A DNA stretch of 64,000 bases from an uncultured Lachnospiraceae bacterium (GCA_910587635.1 CAJUNB010000002.1:39699-103698), one strand, 5' to 3'. Shown: positions 1 through 9,914, counted from the stretch's first letter. A program made the numbers and translations. Notes: generated by a model from the letters alone, not told the origin.

Positions 1-14
1 TCCGTTTGCGCGGC

Positions 15-40
15 GAATCGCATAAAAGAGATTCTTTTTT
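15..40 (+). terminator. Weak terminator of an upstream gene
   Basis: A short GAATC/GATTC stem is followed by six T residues, just before dgt. It probably ends a transcription unit that begins outside the window. The stem is only five pairs, so the call is tentative. Confidence 0.35.
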
Positions 41-110
41 GTACGCGGGTTTTAAAATAAAAAAAGGAAATGGGGATTGCGTGCAGAATAATGAAGTGGA
101 GGGAAAGAAA

Positions 111-1115
111 ATGACGATTCGGGAAAGTCTGGAACTCCGGGAAAAGGAATATTTAAGTCCTTATGCTGCATTCAGCATGGATTCCAGGGGACGAAGGAGA
201 ATGGAGGAACCCTGCGATATCCGTCCGGTCTTCCAGAGGGACAGAGACAGGATTTTACATAGTAAATCGTTCAGGCGTCTGAAAGACAAAACCCAGGTAT
301 TTCTGACACCGGAAGGGGACCATTATCGGACGAGACTGACGCATACACTGGAAGTATCTCAGAATGCCAGGACGATTGCAAAGGCACTCCGGCTCAATGA
401 AGATCTGGTGGAGGCCATTGCACTGGGGCACGATCTGGGGCATACTCCCTTTGGCCATGCCGGAGAAAGGGCACTGGAAGAAGTATGTCCTTATGGTTTC
501 TGCCACAGCGAACAGAGTGTCCGTACCGTCGATATACTGGAAAAGGACGGACAGGGGCTGAATCTGACTTTTGAGGTGAGGGATGGGATTCAGAATCATC
601 AGACAAACGGGAATCCCGGCACGCTGGAAGGGAAGATTGTCCGTATCTCCGACAAGATTGCCTATATCCATCATGATATGGACGATGCCATTCGGGCTGG
701 TATTTTAAAAGAGTCGGATATTCCGAAAGAGATAGCCGATGTGATTGGCAATACGCTTGGCAGTCGGCTGGATCACTTTATTCATGATCTGGTAACGACG
801 AGTACGAAACAGAACGATATCTGTATGTCTGTACCGGTAGCGGAAGCGATGAAAAAGCTGAGGACATTTCTATTTGAACATCTATATACGAACCCTGTTG
901 CCAAAGGAGAAGAAGAAAAGGCAGAGGGACTGATCAAGACGTTATATGAATACTATGGGAAACATATGGAATTGCTGCCCGTGGATTACCATCGTCTGAT
1001 GGACAGGGGAGAGCCAAAGGAAAAAGTGCTCTGTGATTATATCGGGGCCATGACAGACCGTTTCGCCATAGCCAAATACGAAGAAATCTACATACCGAAA
1101 TGCTGGCACGGCTGA
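111..1115 (+). CDS. dgt: Deoxyguanosinetriphosphate triphosphohydrolase-like protein
   Basis: HD-superfamily phosphohydrolase expected to cleave dNTPs (classically dGTP) to the nucleoside and triphosphate, which affects the cytosolic dNTP pool. The metal-binding HD signature is visible as RTRLTHTLEV followed about 35 residues later by GHDLGHTPFGHAGE, with a later DKIAYIHHDMDD. The length of about 334 aa fits the short dGTPase-like family. The frame stays open upstream to position 6, but the ATG at 111 has a GGAGGG site at a good distance and gives the usual N-terminus MTIRESLELREKE. It precedes dnaG and rpoD, a common arrangement in Clostridia. The family is clear; the preferred nucleotide cannot be read from sequence. 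Confidence 0.92.
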   Translation: MTIRESLELREKEYLSPYAAFSMDSRGRRRMEEPCDIRPVFQRDRDRILHSKSFRRLKDKTQVFLTPEGDHYRTRLTHTLEVSQNARTIAKALRLNEDLVEAIALGHDLGHTPFGHAGERALEEVCPYGFCHSEQSVRTVDILEKDGQGLNLTFEVRDGIQNHQTNGNPGTLEGKIVRISDKIAYIHHDMDDAIRAGILKESDIPKEIADVIGNTLGSRLDHFIHDLVTTSTKQNDICMSVPVAEAMKKLRTFLFEHLYTNPVAKGEEEKAEGLIKTLYEYYGKHMELLPVDYHRLMDRGEPKEKVLCDYIGAMTDRFAIAKYEEIYIPKCWHG

Positions 1116-1164
1116 TTTGGTGCAGGGAAAGTGACGGTTGCACCAGGAAGGGAATGGCAGGCGG

Positions 1165-2940
1165 ATGTACTATCCAGAGGAACTGATCGAAGAAGTTCGT
1201 TTAAAAAATGATATTGTTGACGTGATATCCGGCCATGTCCGGCTCCAGAGAAAGGGAGGAAGTTATTTCGGGCTGTGTCCATTTCACAGTGAGAAGTCCC
1301 CTTCTTTTTCCGTTTCAAGGAGTAAACAAATGTATTACTGTTTCGGCTGTGGGGCGGGAGGAAATGTATTTACATTTCTGATGGAATATGAGCATTTTAC
1401 GTTTCAGGAAGCGGTAAAAGCGCTGGCGGAGCGGGCAGGGGTGAGCCTGCCTGAGCTGGAATATTCGGAGGAGATGAAGCAGAAGGAGAGCAGACGTACG
1501 AAGCTGCTGGAAGTGAATAAAGAAGCGGCAAAATATTTCTACTACCTGCTTCGGAAACAGGAAGGAAGAGCGGGACTGCAGTATTTGCGGGGACGGGGGC
1601 TGGAAGAAGGGACGATACATAAATTTGGTCTCGGTTTCGCAAGTAAATTCAGTGATGATCTGACCAGATATCTGAAAGGCAAAGGCTATCAGGATGAGCT
1701 TTTAAAAGAAGCGGGACTGTGCAGCATTGATGAAAAGTATGGGACACATGATAAATTCTGGAATCGGGTCATGTTTCCGATACAGGATATGAACCATCGG
1801 GTCATCGGATTCGGAGGCAGAGTCATGGGGGAAGGAAAGCCCAAATATCTGAATTCCCCTGAGACACCGGTATTTGACAAAAGCAGAAATTTATACGGGT
1901 TGAATTTCGCCCGCAGTTCCAGGGCTGGCAACATGATTCTGTGTGAAGGATATATGGATGTAATTGCCATGCATCAGGCCGGATTTGGACAGGCTGTAGC
2001 TTCTCTCGGGACAGCCTTTACAGAAGGACAGGCCGGACTGATTCGCAGATATACGGAAAATGTGCTGTTGTCCTATGACAGTGACGGAGCAGGTGTCAGA
2101 GCCGCACTTCGGGCTATTGGTATCTTAAAGGAATCGGGATTGACCGGGAAGATTATTCATCTGGAACCTTATAAGGACCCGGACGAATTTTTGAAAAACA
2201 GAGGTACGGAACAATTTCAGAAGCGGATAGAGGAGGCGGAGAACAGCTTCTTCTTCGAGCTGAGGATACTGGAGCGGGACTATGATCTGTCAGACCCGGA
2301 AGGGAAGACACGGTTTCACCAGGCGATTGCCAGAAAGCTGTGCGGTTTTTCAGAGGAAGTGGAGAGGGAAAACTATATCGAAGCCGCGGCGGATAGATAT
2401 CATATTGGATTTGAGAATCTGCGCAGACTCGTGGGAAGCTACGCAGCAAAAACCGGACTGGCGAAAGAGACCATACGGCCAAAGTCCGGGGTAAAACCTA
2501 AAAATACACCGGAAGACGGAGCGAAAAAGGCACAGAGGTTATTGATTACCTGGCTCAGTGAAGAACCGGGATTATACAGAAAAATAAAAAAATACATTTC
2601 TCCAGGAGATTTTACGACAGATCTGTATCGACAGGTGGCAGAGAAGCTGTTTGCGGAACTGGAAGGGGAAGCCCCCAATCCTGCGGCACTGGTCAGTCAG
2701 TTTACAGAAGAGGAGCAGCAGAGGGAAGTGGCGGCACTGTTCCACACCCGGCTGGTACTGCCAGGGCAGGAGAAAAAGGAAAGGGAAAAAGCTTTTCATG
2801 ATATCCTGATCAGTGTAAAAACATATAGTTATGAATGTGACTGCGAGCGTATGGGAAACGATATGGATGCACTAAAGAGGGCGATTGCAGGGAAAAAGGC
2901 ACTGGAAGAGCTGAAGAATACGCATATTTCCTTAGATTAA
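1165..2940 (+). CDS. dnaG: DNA primase DnaG
   Basis: Synthesises the RNA primers for chromosome replication. The N-terminal CHC2 zinc finger is visible (CPFHSEKSPSFSVS followed by YYCFGCGAGG). The TOPRIM core includes LCEGYMDVIAMHQAGF and the acidic SYDSDGAG motif. The C-terminal region should contact DnaB helicase. A TTG at 1138 is also in frame, but the ATG at 1165 gives the typical MYYPEELIEEVR start. At about 591 aa it is full length. It lies between dgt and rpoD, as in the classical macromolecular synthesis operon of Firmicutes, 21 nt before the rpoD open frame. Confidence 0.96.
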   Translation: MYYPEELIEEVRLKNDIVDVISGHVRLQRKGGSYFGLCPFHSEKSPSFSVSRSKQMYYCFGCGAGGNVFTFLMEYEHFTFQEAVKALAERAGVSLPELEYSEEMKQKESRRTKLLEVNKEAAKYFYYLLRKQEGRAGLQYLRGRGLEEGTIHKFGLGFASKFSDDLTRYLKGKGYQDELLKEAGLCSIDEKYGTHDKFWNRVMFPIQDMNHRVIGFGGRVMGEGKPKYLNSPETPVFDKSRNLYGLNFARSSRAGNMILCEGYMDVIAMHQAGFGQAVASLGTAFTEGQAGLIRRYTENVLLSYDSDGAGVRAALRAIGILKESGLTGKIIHLEPYKDPDEFLKNRGTEQFQKRIEEAENSFFFELRILERDYDLSDPEGKTRFHQAIARKLCGFSEEVERENYIEAAADRYHIGFENLRRLVGSYAAKTGLAKETIRPKSGVKPKNTPEDGAKKAQRLLITWLSEEPGLYRKIKKYISPGDFTTDLYRQVAEKLFAELEGEAPNPAALVSQFTEEEQQREVAALFHTRLVLPGQEKKEREKAFHDILISVKTYSYECDCERMGNDMDALKRAIAGKKALEELKNTHISLD

Positions 2941-2982
2941 GGCAAAAATAAATAACAAGTTATGGAAGGATGGGCCACATTA

Positions 2983-4095
2983 ATGGACGAAAACACAAGG
3001 GCAAAGTTTGAAGAGAGATTGAAAGAACTCTTAAATATTGCCAAAAAGAAAAAGAATGTTCTGGAATATCAGGAAATCCGAGATTTTTTTACAGAGCTGG
3101 ATCTGGAAGAGGAACAGTTCGATCAAATCATAGAGACACTGGAACAGAACCATGTGGATGTACTGCGCATTACCAAAGGCGATGATGTGAGCGAAGAGGA
3201 AATCATTCTGACAGAAGAAGACGAGGTAGATGTGGAAAATATCGACCTCTCTGTCCCGGACGGAGTCAGCATCGAGGACCCTGTCAGGATGTATCTGAAG
3301 GAGATTGGTAAGGTGCCTCTTTTGAATGCGGAAGAGGAAATTGATCTGGCAAAGAAGATGGAAATGGGAGATGCAGAGGCGAAAAAGCGGCTGGCAGAAG
3401 CGAATCTGCGTCTTGTAGTGAGTATTGCAAAGCGATACGTGGGACGTGGCATGCTCTTTCTCGATCTGATTCAGGAAGGAAATATGGGCCTGATTAAGGC
3501 AGTGGAAAAATTTGATTATCGTAAAGGATATAAATTCTCTACTTATGCTACCTGGTGGATTCGACAGGCGATCACAAGAGCCATTGCCGATCAGGGCAGA
3601 ACGATTCGTATCCCCGTGCATATGGTGGAGACGATCAATAAGCTGATTCGGGTGAGCAGACAGCTCTTGCAGGAGCTGGGGAGAGAACCTACTCCGGAGG
3701 AAATTGCAGAGGAAATGAATATGCCGGAAGAACGGGTACGGGAAATTCTGAAGATTTCTCAGGAGCCGGTTTCTCTGGAAACGCCCATCGGAGAAGAAGA
3801 GGACAGTCATCTGGGAGATTTCATACAGGATGACAATGTGCCGGTACCTTCCGATGCGGCTGCCTTTACGCTGCTGAAGGAACAGCTTGTAGAAGTGCTT
3901 GGCACGCTGACAGAGAGAGAACAGAAGGTGCTCCGGCTCCGTTTCGGACTGGACGATGGCCGTGCCCGGACACTGGAGGAAGTGGGGAAAGAGTTCAACG
4001 TAACCCGGGAACGTATCCGGCAGATCGAAGCAAAGGCGCTGCGCAAACTCCGTCATCCCAGCAGAAGCCGTAAACTGAAAGATTATCTGGACTAG
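2983..4095 (+). CDS. rpoD: Primary RNA polymerase sigma factor (RpoD/SigA)
   Basis: Housekeeping sigma-70 factor. Region 1.1-like acidic N-terminus, then region 1.2 (DPVRMYLKEIGKVPLL), region 2 (RLVVSIAKRYVGRGM, LDLIQEGNMGLIKAVEKFD, FSTYATWWIRQAITRAI), region 3 (IRIPVHMVETINKL) and region 4 with the helix-turn-helix (LEEVGKEFNVTRERIRQIE). About 370 aa, the normal size for Clostridia. An in-frame ATG at 2962 lacks a ribosome site, whereas the ATG at 2983 is preceded by GGAAGG and gives MDENTRAKFEERL; I prefer 2983. It follows dnaG closely and is likely co-transcribed with it. Confidence 0.96.
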   Translation: MDENTRAKFEERLKELLNIAKKKKNVLEYQEIRDFFTELDLEEEQFDQIIETLEQNHVDVLRITKGDDVSEEEIILTEEDEVDVENIDLSVPDGVSIEDPVRMYLKEIGKVPLLNAEEEIDLAKKMEMGDAEAKKRLAEANLRLVVSIAKRYVGRGMLFLDLIQEGNMGLIKAVEKFDYRKGYKFSTYATWWIRQAITRAIADQGRTIRIPVHMVETINKLIRVSRQLLQELGREPTPEEIAEEMNMPEERVREILKISQEPVSLETPIGEEEDSHLGDFIQDDNVPVPSDAAAFTLLKEQLVEVLGTLTEREQKVLRLRFGLDDGRARTLEEVGKEFNVTRERIRQIEAKALRKLRHPSRSRKLKDYLD

Positions 4096-4104
4096 AGGGA
4101 AAAA

Positions 4105-4917
4105 GTGGAATTATCAAAGAGACTGCAGGCGGTAGCAGATCTGGTATCTGTCGGCAGTATAGCATGTGACGTAGGCTGTGACCATGGCTATATACCTGTC
4201 TGGCTCATACAGAATCGGATTTGTCCGAGAGTAATTGCCGTGGACAGAGGAGCCGGACCTCTTGGAAATGCAAAAGAAAATGTCAGAGCTTTTGGCCTGG
4301 AAGAGTACATAACGCTGAGACTGTCAGACGGTGTCGCTTCTCTGGAAAAAGGAGAAGCGGACAGCCTGATTCTGGCCGGCATGGGTGGCAGGCTAATCAT
4401 AAAAATATTGTCAGAGGGTATGGAAAAAATTCGGGCAATGAAAGAAGTGGTGTTACAGCCCCAGTCAGAAATAGCCGCTGTCAGAAGATTTCTGCGGGAA
4501 TCGGGGTTTTACATTGTGCAGGAAAACATGGTGTACGAAGATGGGAAATACTACCCGATGATGCGAGCGGTTTTGCCAGAGACCCGGGAGGAGGAGAATG
4601 CCTCCGGCAGGGTGAAAGAAACAGGCAGAAATGTGGGTTTCGGTGTAGGGACGGCCGGGGATAGAAGCAGGGAAGCGGCTGCAGAGGCAGAGGAAATACG
4701 CCGGGAGGCCTATGACAGATACGGAGAATATCTATTGCGGCACTGTCATTCTGTGCTGTATCAGTTTCTGCTCTGGGAACAGGAACGGGAACATATCATT
4801 GGCAGGGAGCTCCTCTCTTCGGGGAAAGAAAAGACAGAGAAGTGCAGGCAGCGGGCAGCGGCCCTGGAAAGATCGGAAAAGATCAGAAATTATGCTCTGT
4901 CCTGCTTTACAGAATGA
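4105..4917 (+). CDS. trmK: tRNA (adenine22-N1)-methyltransferase TrmK family
   Basis: Rossmann-fold SAM-dependent methyltransferase expected to methylate N1 of A22 in tRNA. The SAM-binding motif is ACDVGCDHGYIPVWLI near residues 21-36, followed by the acidic AVDRGAGPLGNAK and the LAGMGGRLI motif characteristic of TrmK (formerly DUF633). It starts at a GTG 9 nt after rpoD, with AGAGGGA as ribosome site. The pairing with the downstream Nif3-family gene is widespread in Firmicutes. The C-terminal part is helical, as in the family. About 270 aa, slightly longer than the Bacillus protein because of an acidic insert near residues 160-200. Confidence 0.9.
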   Translation: MELSKRLQAVADLVSVGSIACDVGCDHGYIPVWLIQNRICPRVIAVDRGAGPLGNAKENVRAFGLEEYITLRLSDGVASLEKGEADSLILAGMGGRLIIKILSEGMEKIRAMKEVVLQPQSEIAAVRRFLRESGFYIVQENMVYEDGKYYPMMRAVLPETREEENASGRVKETGRNVGFGVGTAGDRSREAAAEAEEIRREAYDRYGEYLLRHCHSVLYQFLLWEQEREHIIGRELLSSGKEKTEKCRQRAAALERSEKIRNYALSCFTE

Positions 4918-4961
4918 GTTTACAGAATACGATAGAAGGAAAGTAGAATCAGGAGTGGAAT

Positions 4962-5744
4962 ATGCGCTGCAGAGAGTTAATAAATAAACTGGAGATGTTG
5001 TCTCCCCGTTCCTATGCAGAGTCCTGGGATAATCCTGGATTACTCACAGGCAGGTATGAAAAGGAGATTGGAAAAGTGATGGTGGCACTGGATGCTACCG
5101 GTGAAGTGATAGAAGAGGCAGTGGAGGCCGGTGTGGATTTTCTTCTGACGCATCATCCTCTGATCTTTTCGGCGCGCAAACAGATCAATGACGATGATTT
5201 TATCGGCAGGAGGCTGGTAAAGCTGCTTGGAAATGATATATGCTGCTATGCCATGCATACAAATTTTGATGTGATGGGAATGGCGGATGCGGCAGCGGAT
5301 AAGATTGCACTGACAGACAGGCAGGTATTAGATGTTACCCGGGAAACTGACAGGGAAAAGGAAGGTATCGGAAGAGTCGGTAAGTTGCAAAAGGCAATGT
5401 CACTGAAAGAATGTGCGGAACTTGTAAAGCATTCCTTTGCTTTGGATTACATAAAAATATTTGGGGAGAAGAACAGGATCGTAGAGAGAGCGGCGATCTG
5501 TCCGGGTTCCGGGAAAAGTGTTATTCAAAAATCCGTTCTGGGGGGAGCGGATGTCCTGATTACCGGGGATATCGATCATCATGAGGGGATAGATGCCATG
5601 GCTATGGGGTTGAGCATTATCGATGCGGGGCACTATGGGCTGGAAAAGATATTTGTCCCTGTTATGGAGGAATTTTTAAAGAGAGAGTGCGGAGAACTAG
5701 TTGTTTTCCGTGCCAGAGAGCAAAATCCGTTCTGGATGTTGTGA
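4962..5744 (+). CDS. Nif3-like dinuclear metal centre protein
   Basis: Nif3/YqfO family protein, often labelled GTP cyclohydrolase I type 2 homolog. Metal ligands are visible in the N-terminal half (FLLTHHPLIFS, then YAMHTNFD) and at the C-terminus (LITGDIDHHEGIDA). The biochemical role of the family is unsettled; metal-dependent hydrolase or metal chaperone have been suggested. At 260 aa it lacks the extra central PII-like domain of longer homologs. It starts at the ATG at 4962 preceded by AGGAG and follows trmK by 44 nt, the standard neighbour pair, so it is probably in the dnaG-rpoD operon. Confidence 0.88.
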   Translation: MRCRELINKLEMLSPRSYAESWDNPGLLTGRYEKEIGKVMVALDATGEVIEEAVEAGVDFLLTHHPLIFSARKQINDDDFIGRRLVKLLGNDICCYAMHTNFDVMGMADAAADKIALTDRQVLDVTRETDREKEGIGRVGKLQKAMSLKECAELVKHSFALDYIKIFGEKNRIVERAAICPGSGKSVIQKSVLGGADVLITGDIDHHEGIDAMAMGLSIIDAGHYGLEKIFVPVMEEFLKRECGELVVFRAREQNPFWML

Positions 5745-5785
5745 ACAGCAAATATTTCGTTACAAAACAGGAGGGAAGGTAGATT

Positions 5786-7441
5786 ATGGTAACGCTTACG
5801 ATTTGTGGGGAGGAAAAGAAGTACAAAAAGGGAACGACTTACGAAGAAATTGCCCGGGAATATGAGAAGGTGTACGACGGAACGATCGCTCTTGTCATGG
5901 TGAATGGGAAGATCACAGAACTGATGAAGAAAGCGGAAAAGGACTGTGAACTGAAATTCATTACGCTGCAGGATTCTGCGGGACACAAAGCTTATGTGCG
6001 TACGGCCATTATGCTTTTACTGAAAGCGTTGTACGATGTGGAAAAACGGGAAAATATCGACAGAGTCAAAGTAGAATTTGCTATCGGACAGGGGTATTAC
6101 TGTCGGGTGAATGGGAAGGTGAAAGTGGACCAGACACTGATCGAACGGTTGAACGTGCGGATGGAACAGCTCGTTTTACAGAATATTCCCATTACAAAAC
6201 ATACATATCCGCTGGAGGAGGGACTGGCACTCTTTGACAGTCTGGGAATGGAAGATAAAAAGAAGCTTTTCAGATACAGACGAAGTTCCTTTGTGAATGT
6301 TTACCAAATGGACGATTTCCAGGATTATTATTACGGATATATGCTGCCTTCTACCGGATATATTAAATATTTCAAAGTGATTTCCTATGAGAATGGGCTG
6401 ATGTTGCTCTTACCTGACCGGCACGAGCCCAAAAAGATCGACTATTTTGTGCCGAGGGAAAAGCTGTTTCATGCGTTAGAGCAGTCTACTGTCTGGGGAG
6501 AAATGATGGGAATCGATACGGTGGGGGATCTGAATGACGAGATCTGCGGCGGCAGGATTGCAGAGCTGATTCTCGTGCAGGAGGCACTGCAGGAGAGAAG
6601 GATCGCGGAGATTGCCCAGGATATTGTGAACAGAAAAGGCGTCAAATTTGTTATGATTGCCGGGCCTTCTTCTTCCGGCAAGACGACATTTTCCCACAGG
6701 CTTTCTGTACAGCTCCGTTCCTATGGCATGAACCCTCATCCCATAGGTGTAGATGATTATTTTGTGGACAGGGAACTTACGCCCAGGGATAAAAACGGGA
6801 ATTATAATTTTGAATGTCTGGAAGCCATCGATGTGGCAGGATTCAATGAAGATATGGGCAATCTCCTTGCCGGTAAGACAGTGGAACTCCCGTCTTTTAA
6901 TTTCAAGACGGGAAAACGGGAATACAAAGGGAATTTCAAGACGCTGGGAAAAGATGACATCCTTGTCATCGAAGGGATTCATGGGTTGAATGATAAAATG
7001 TCTCTCTCTCTCCCAAGCGAGAGTAAATATAAGATTTATATCAGTGCTCTGACCAGTCTGAATATTGATGAACATAACCGTATCCCTACTACAGATGGAA
7101 GGCTGCTGCGTCGTATGGTACGGGATGCCAGAAACAGAGGCACTTCTGCAAAACAGACGATCGCCATGTGGCAGTCTGTGCGCCGGGGAGAAGAAGAGAA
7201 TATTTTTCCTTTTCAGGAGAGCGCCGATGCCACGTTTAATTCCGTACTGATCTATGAACTGGCTGTGCTGAAGACGTATGCGGAGCCGCTCCTGTTCAGT
7301 ATTCAAAAGGGGGAACCGGAATATTATGAGGCAAAGAGGCTTCTGAAATTCCTGGAATACTTCCTGGGAATCAACAGTGAAATGCTGCCGAAGAACTCCA
7401 TTGTGAGAGAATTTATCGGTGGCAGTGTATATCACGTGTAA
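5786..7441 (+). CDS. TGS-domain / uridine kinase-like nucleoside kinase
   Basis: Composite protein of 551 aa. The N-terminal 60 residues look like a TGS/ubiquitin-like domain (VTLTICGEEKKYKKGTTYEE). A threonyl-tRNA-synthetase second-additional-domain-like region follows. The C-terminal half is a P-loop kinase related to uridine kinase and phosphoribulokinase, with Walker A IAGPSSSGKTTFSHRL near residue 292, GVDDYFVDRELTP and LVIEGIHGLND. The combination is common in Clostridia as a uridine kinase-like protein; the phosphate acceptor is not proven. It has its own AGGAGG-type ribosome site and precedes rnpB. The domain order is typical and nothing looks truncated. Confidence 0.85.
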   Translation: MVTLTICGEEKKYKKGTTYEEIAREYEKVYDGTIALVMVNGKITELMKKAEKDCELKFITLQDSAGHKAYVRTAIMLLLKALYDVEKRENIDRVKVEFAIGQGYYCRVNGKVKVDQTLIERLNVRMEQLVLQNIPITKHTYPLEEGLALFDSLGMEDKKKLFRYRRSSFVNVYQMDDFQDYYYGYMLPSTGYIKYFKVISYENGLMLLLPDRHEPKKIDYFVPREKLFHALEQSTVWGEMMGIDTVGDLNDEICGGRIAELILVQEALQERRIAEIAQDIVNRKGVKFVMIAGPSSSGKTTFSHRLSVQLRSYGMNPHPIGVDDYFVDRELTPRDKNGNYNFECLEAIDVAGFNEDMGNLLAGKTVELPSFNFKTGKREYKGNFKTLGKDDILVIEGIHGLNDKMSLSLPSESKYKIYISALTSLNIDEHNRIPTTDGRLLRRMVRDARNRGTSAKQTIAMWQSVRRGEEENIFPFQESADATFNSVLIYELAVLKTYAEPLLFSIQKGEPEYYEAKRLLKFLEYFLGINSEMLPKNSIVREFIGGSVYHV

Positions 7442-7470
7442 TGGTGCTCATGCGATAAAAATATAAAGGG

Positions 7471-7820
7471 GCCAAGTAGGATAAATGATCGCGGCTGCAA
7501 TGCCGAAAGGCAGCAGGTGAGGAAAGTCCGGGCTTCACAGGGCAGGATGCCGGATAACATCCGGTGGAGGCGACTCCAAGGACAGTGCAACAGAAATATA
7601 CCGCCAGGAATCTGGTAAGGGTGGAAGGGCAGTGTAAGAGACTACCGCCCTGCCGGTAACGGCAGGGGCACATGTAAACCCCATCCGAAGCAAGACCGAA
7701 TCGAAAGCAACAGGTCTGCCCGGCCTGCTTTCAGGTGGGTCGCTGGAGGCTATTGGCAACAATAGTCCTGGATAGATGATCATTCACGACATAACCCGGC
7801 TTATCGTCCTGCTTGGCTCT
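7471..7820 (+). ncRNA. rnpB: RNase P RNA (class A)
   Basis: Catalytic RNA of RNase P, which matures tRNA 5' ends. The P1 ends pair perfectly: GCCAAGTAGG at 7471-7480 with CCTGCTTGGC at 7808-7817. The conserved GAGGAAAGTCCGGGCT block (about 7519-7534), the ACAGAAATATACCGCC block (about 7588-7603) and the 3' ACATAACCCGGCTTATCG block (about 7789-7806) are all present, with the expected P4 helix. The length of about 350 nt and the layout fit bacterial class A. The ends are set from the P1 stem, within a few nucleotides. Confidence 0.95.
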
Positions 7821-8010
7821 TTGATCATAAATGCCAAAAGCCTTTTTAGGAAGGCTGATGCTCTGTTTGCGGGGGACAGTGTGAAGATACTGTTTTCTGT
7901 AAACAGGGCATTTCATATGTATCGGTACCCTCAGTGGATAAAAGAACAGGGCTTTTGACACCCGGATGCAAATAAAAAAGAAAGAGAAATAAGAAAGAGG
8001 AATAAAAAAG

Positions 8011-9294
8011 ATGAAAACAGATAGATCTGAGCAATTATATCAAGAAGCAGTGTCATTGATGCCGGGCGGGGTAAACAGTCCGGTCCGGGCCTTTGGCAGT
8101 GTGGGTATGACGCCTCTTTTTATAAAACGTGCAGCGGGAGACAGATTGACAGACGTGGATGGAAATGAATGGATCGATTATGTGTGTTCCTGGGGCCCGG
8201 GGATTTTAGGGCACGCCTATCCGACTGTGGTGGAAAAGGTGCAGAAAGCGGTACTGGACGGGCTGACCTTCGGAGCCTGTACAGAGAAGGAAGTGGTACT
8301 TGCACAGATGATACGACAAAATATTCCTTCCATGGAGAAGCTGCGGCTTGTAAATTCCGGGACAGAGGCGGTAATGAGCGCTGTGCGGGCTGCCCGGGGC
8401 TATACCGGCAGAGAAAAAATCGTAAAATTCAAAGGGTGTTATCACGGCCATTCGGATGGGCTGCTTGTGAAAGCGGGAAGTGGTGCCCTGACAGGTGGCG
8501 TGCCTGACAGTGCCGGTATCCCTGCTTCCTATACAGAGCATACGCTGGTCGCTTCCTATAACGATGCGGAAAGTGTAAAGAAAATCTTTGAAGCACAGGG
8601 AGAAAAAATCGCCTGCCTGCTTGTGGAGCCTGTGGCGGCCAATATGGGAGTGGTCCTTCCTGAAAAAGGATTTCTGGAATTTCTCCGGGAAATAACGAAA
8701 AAATACGGGACGGTTTTGATTTTCGATGAAGTGATTACCGGTTTCCGTCTTGGACTTGGGGGTGCTCAGGCTTATTATGGCGTTACACCGGATATGACGG
8801 TTCTTGGCAAGATTGTGGGCGGGGGTATGCCGCTTGCAGTATATGGCGGAAAAAGGGAAATCATGGATTGGGTAGCGCCTGTAGGAAAGGTATACCAGGC
8901 AGGAACATTGTCAGGCAACCCTATTGCCACTACAGCGGGAATTGCCACCCTTTCCGTACTGATGGAGCATGAGGAAATCTACCGGGAAATCGAAAGCAAG
9001 GCAGGGATGTTGGCAGAAGCTTACAGGCGCAGTGGAAAAGTATGGGTCAATCAGGCGGGTTCTTTGCTCAGTGCATTTTTTACAGAAACGCCTGTGAGAG
9101 ATTATGACAGTGCTGTCACATCAGATGGAAAGACCTTTGGGGCATATTTCCGGCATATGCTTGCCCATGGCATTTATGTGGCACCTTCCCAGTATGAAGC
9201 TATGTTCGTATCCTGGGCTCACACGGATGAGGATATCGAAAGGACTGTGCAGGCAATAGAGGAATTTATGAGTTTGGATGGAGAAGACAGATGA
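8011..9294 (+). CDS. hemL: Glutamate-1-semialdehyde 2,1-aminomutase
   Basis: PLP enzyme converting glutamate-1-semialdehyde to 5-aminolevulinate in the C5 tetrapyrrole pathway. Family hallmarks: N-terminal LMPGGVNSPVRAFGSVG, the SGTEAVMSAVRAARGYTGR cofactor region, the IFDEVITGFR motif, and the PLP lysine in TVLGKIVGGGMPLAVYGG. About 427 aa, full length. No other haem or cobalamin gene lies in this window, so the product of the pathway (sirohaem or corrinoid is likely in an anaerobe) is inference. The ATGA overlap with the next gene suggests translational coupling. Confidence 0.95.
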   Translation: MKTDRSEQLYQEAVSLMPGGVNSPVRAFGSVGMTPLFIKRAAGDRLTDVDGNEWIDYVCSWGPGILGHAYPTVVEKVQKAVLDGLTFGACTEKEVVLAQMIRQNIPSMEKLRLVNSGTEAVMSAVRAARGYTGREKIVKFKGCYHGHSDGLLVKAGSGALTGGVPDSAGIPASYTEHTLVASYNDAESVKKIFEAQGEKIACLLVEPVAANMGVVLPEKGFLEFLREITKKYGTVLIFDEVITGFRLGLGGAQAYYGVTPDMTVLGKIVGGGMPLAVYGGKREIMDWVAPVGKVYQAGTLSGNPIATTAGIATLSVLMEHEEIYREIESKAGMLAEAYRRSGKVWVNQAGSLLSAFFTETPVRDYDSAVTSDGKTFGAYFRHMLAHGIYVAPSQYEAMFVSWAHTDEDIERTVQAIEEFMSLDGEDR

Positions 9295-9914
9295 ACAGTG
9301 AAAAGAAAAGACGTATTGTCATGACCGTTGTAGGCGTGATTGTGAGTGGGCTTGCCATAGGGATGTTCAATGCATCCGCCTTTGGCATGGATTGCTTTCA
9401 GGTGTTTGTCCATGGACTCTGGATGCATACACCGATCTCATTTGGCACCTTTTATATGCTATTTAATCTGCTGATGTTGGTTGCCATATTTTTTGTCGAT
9501 CGAAGTAAGATAGGACTGGGGACCTTTATCAATATATTTTTACTGGGATATGTGGTGGACTTCTCTTCCTGGCTATGGAATCGGGTCCCCTTTACAGAAA
9601 CCATACTGACAAGGGCAGTGCTTTTGGGTGCTGGAGTATTGCTGCTGTGCCTTTCCTCCTCTCTCTATTATGTGGGAGATTTGGGGGTATCCACATATGA
9701 TGCAGTGGCGCTGTGCATTTCGGAGAAGAAAAAATGGAAATTCTTTATTGTGCGGGTAGTGTGCGACCTGACTGTAGCCCTGAGCGGATTTGCTCTGGGA
9801 GCGGTCCTGGGGATTGGTACTGTTGTTACAGCATTTGGCATGGGGCCGATGATTTCCTTTTTTAATGTACATATGTCAGAGCCTCTCCGCTATGGAAAGG
9901 CCGGAAAACCTTAG
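9291..9914 (+). CDS. YczE/YitT-like integral membrane protein
   Basis: A 207-aa polytopic membrane protein with about five hydrophobic segments (residues 10-30, 45-65, 75-95, 103-125, 145-185). The LGVSTYDAVALCISEKKKWKF stretch and the terminal GPMISFFNVHM resemble the YczE/YyaS/YitT-type families (DUF6198-like), whose function is unknown. Its start overlaps the hemL stop by four bases (ATGA), so the two are probably translationally coupled, but no functional link to tetrapyrrole synthesis is established. Confidence 0.75.
   Translation: MNSEKKRRIVMTVVGVIVSGLAIGMFNASAFGMDCFQVFVHGLWMHTPISFGTFYMLFNLLMLVAIFFVDRSKIGLGTFINIFLLGYVVDFSSWLWNRVPFTETILTRAVLLGAGVLLLCLSSSLYYVGDLGVSTYDAVALCISEKKKWKFFIVRVVCDLTVALSGFALGAVLGIGTVVTAFGMGPMISFFNVHMSEPLRYGKAGKP

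Noticed and set aside
3031..4056. Open frame of 341 codons on the minus strand
   Set aside because: Mirror frame of rpoD; no family match, and the plus strand encodes a complete sigma factor.
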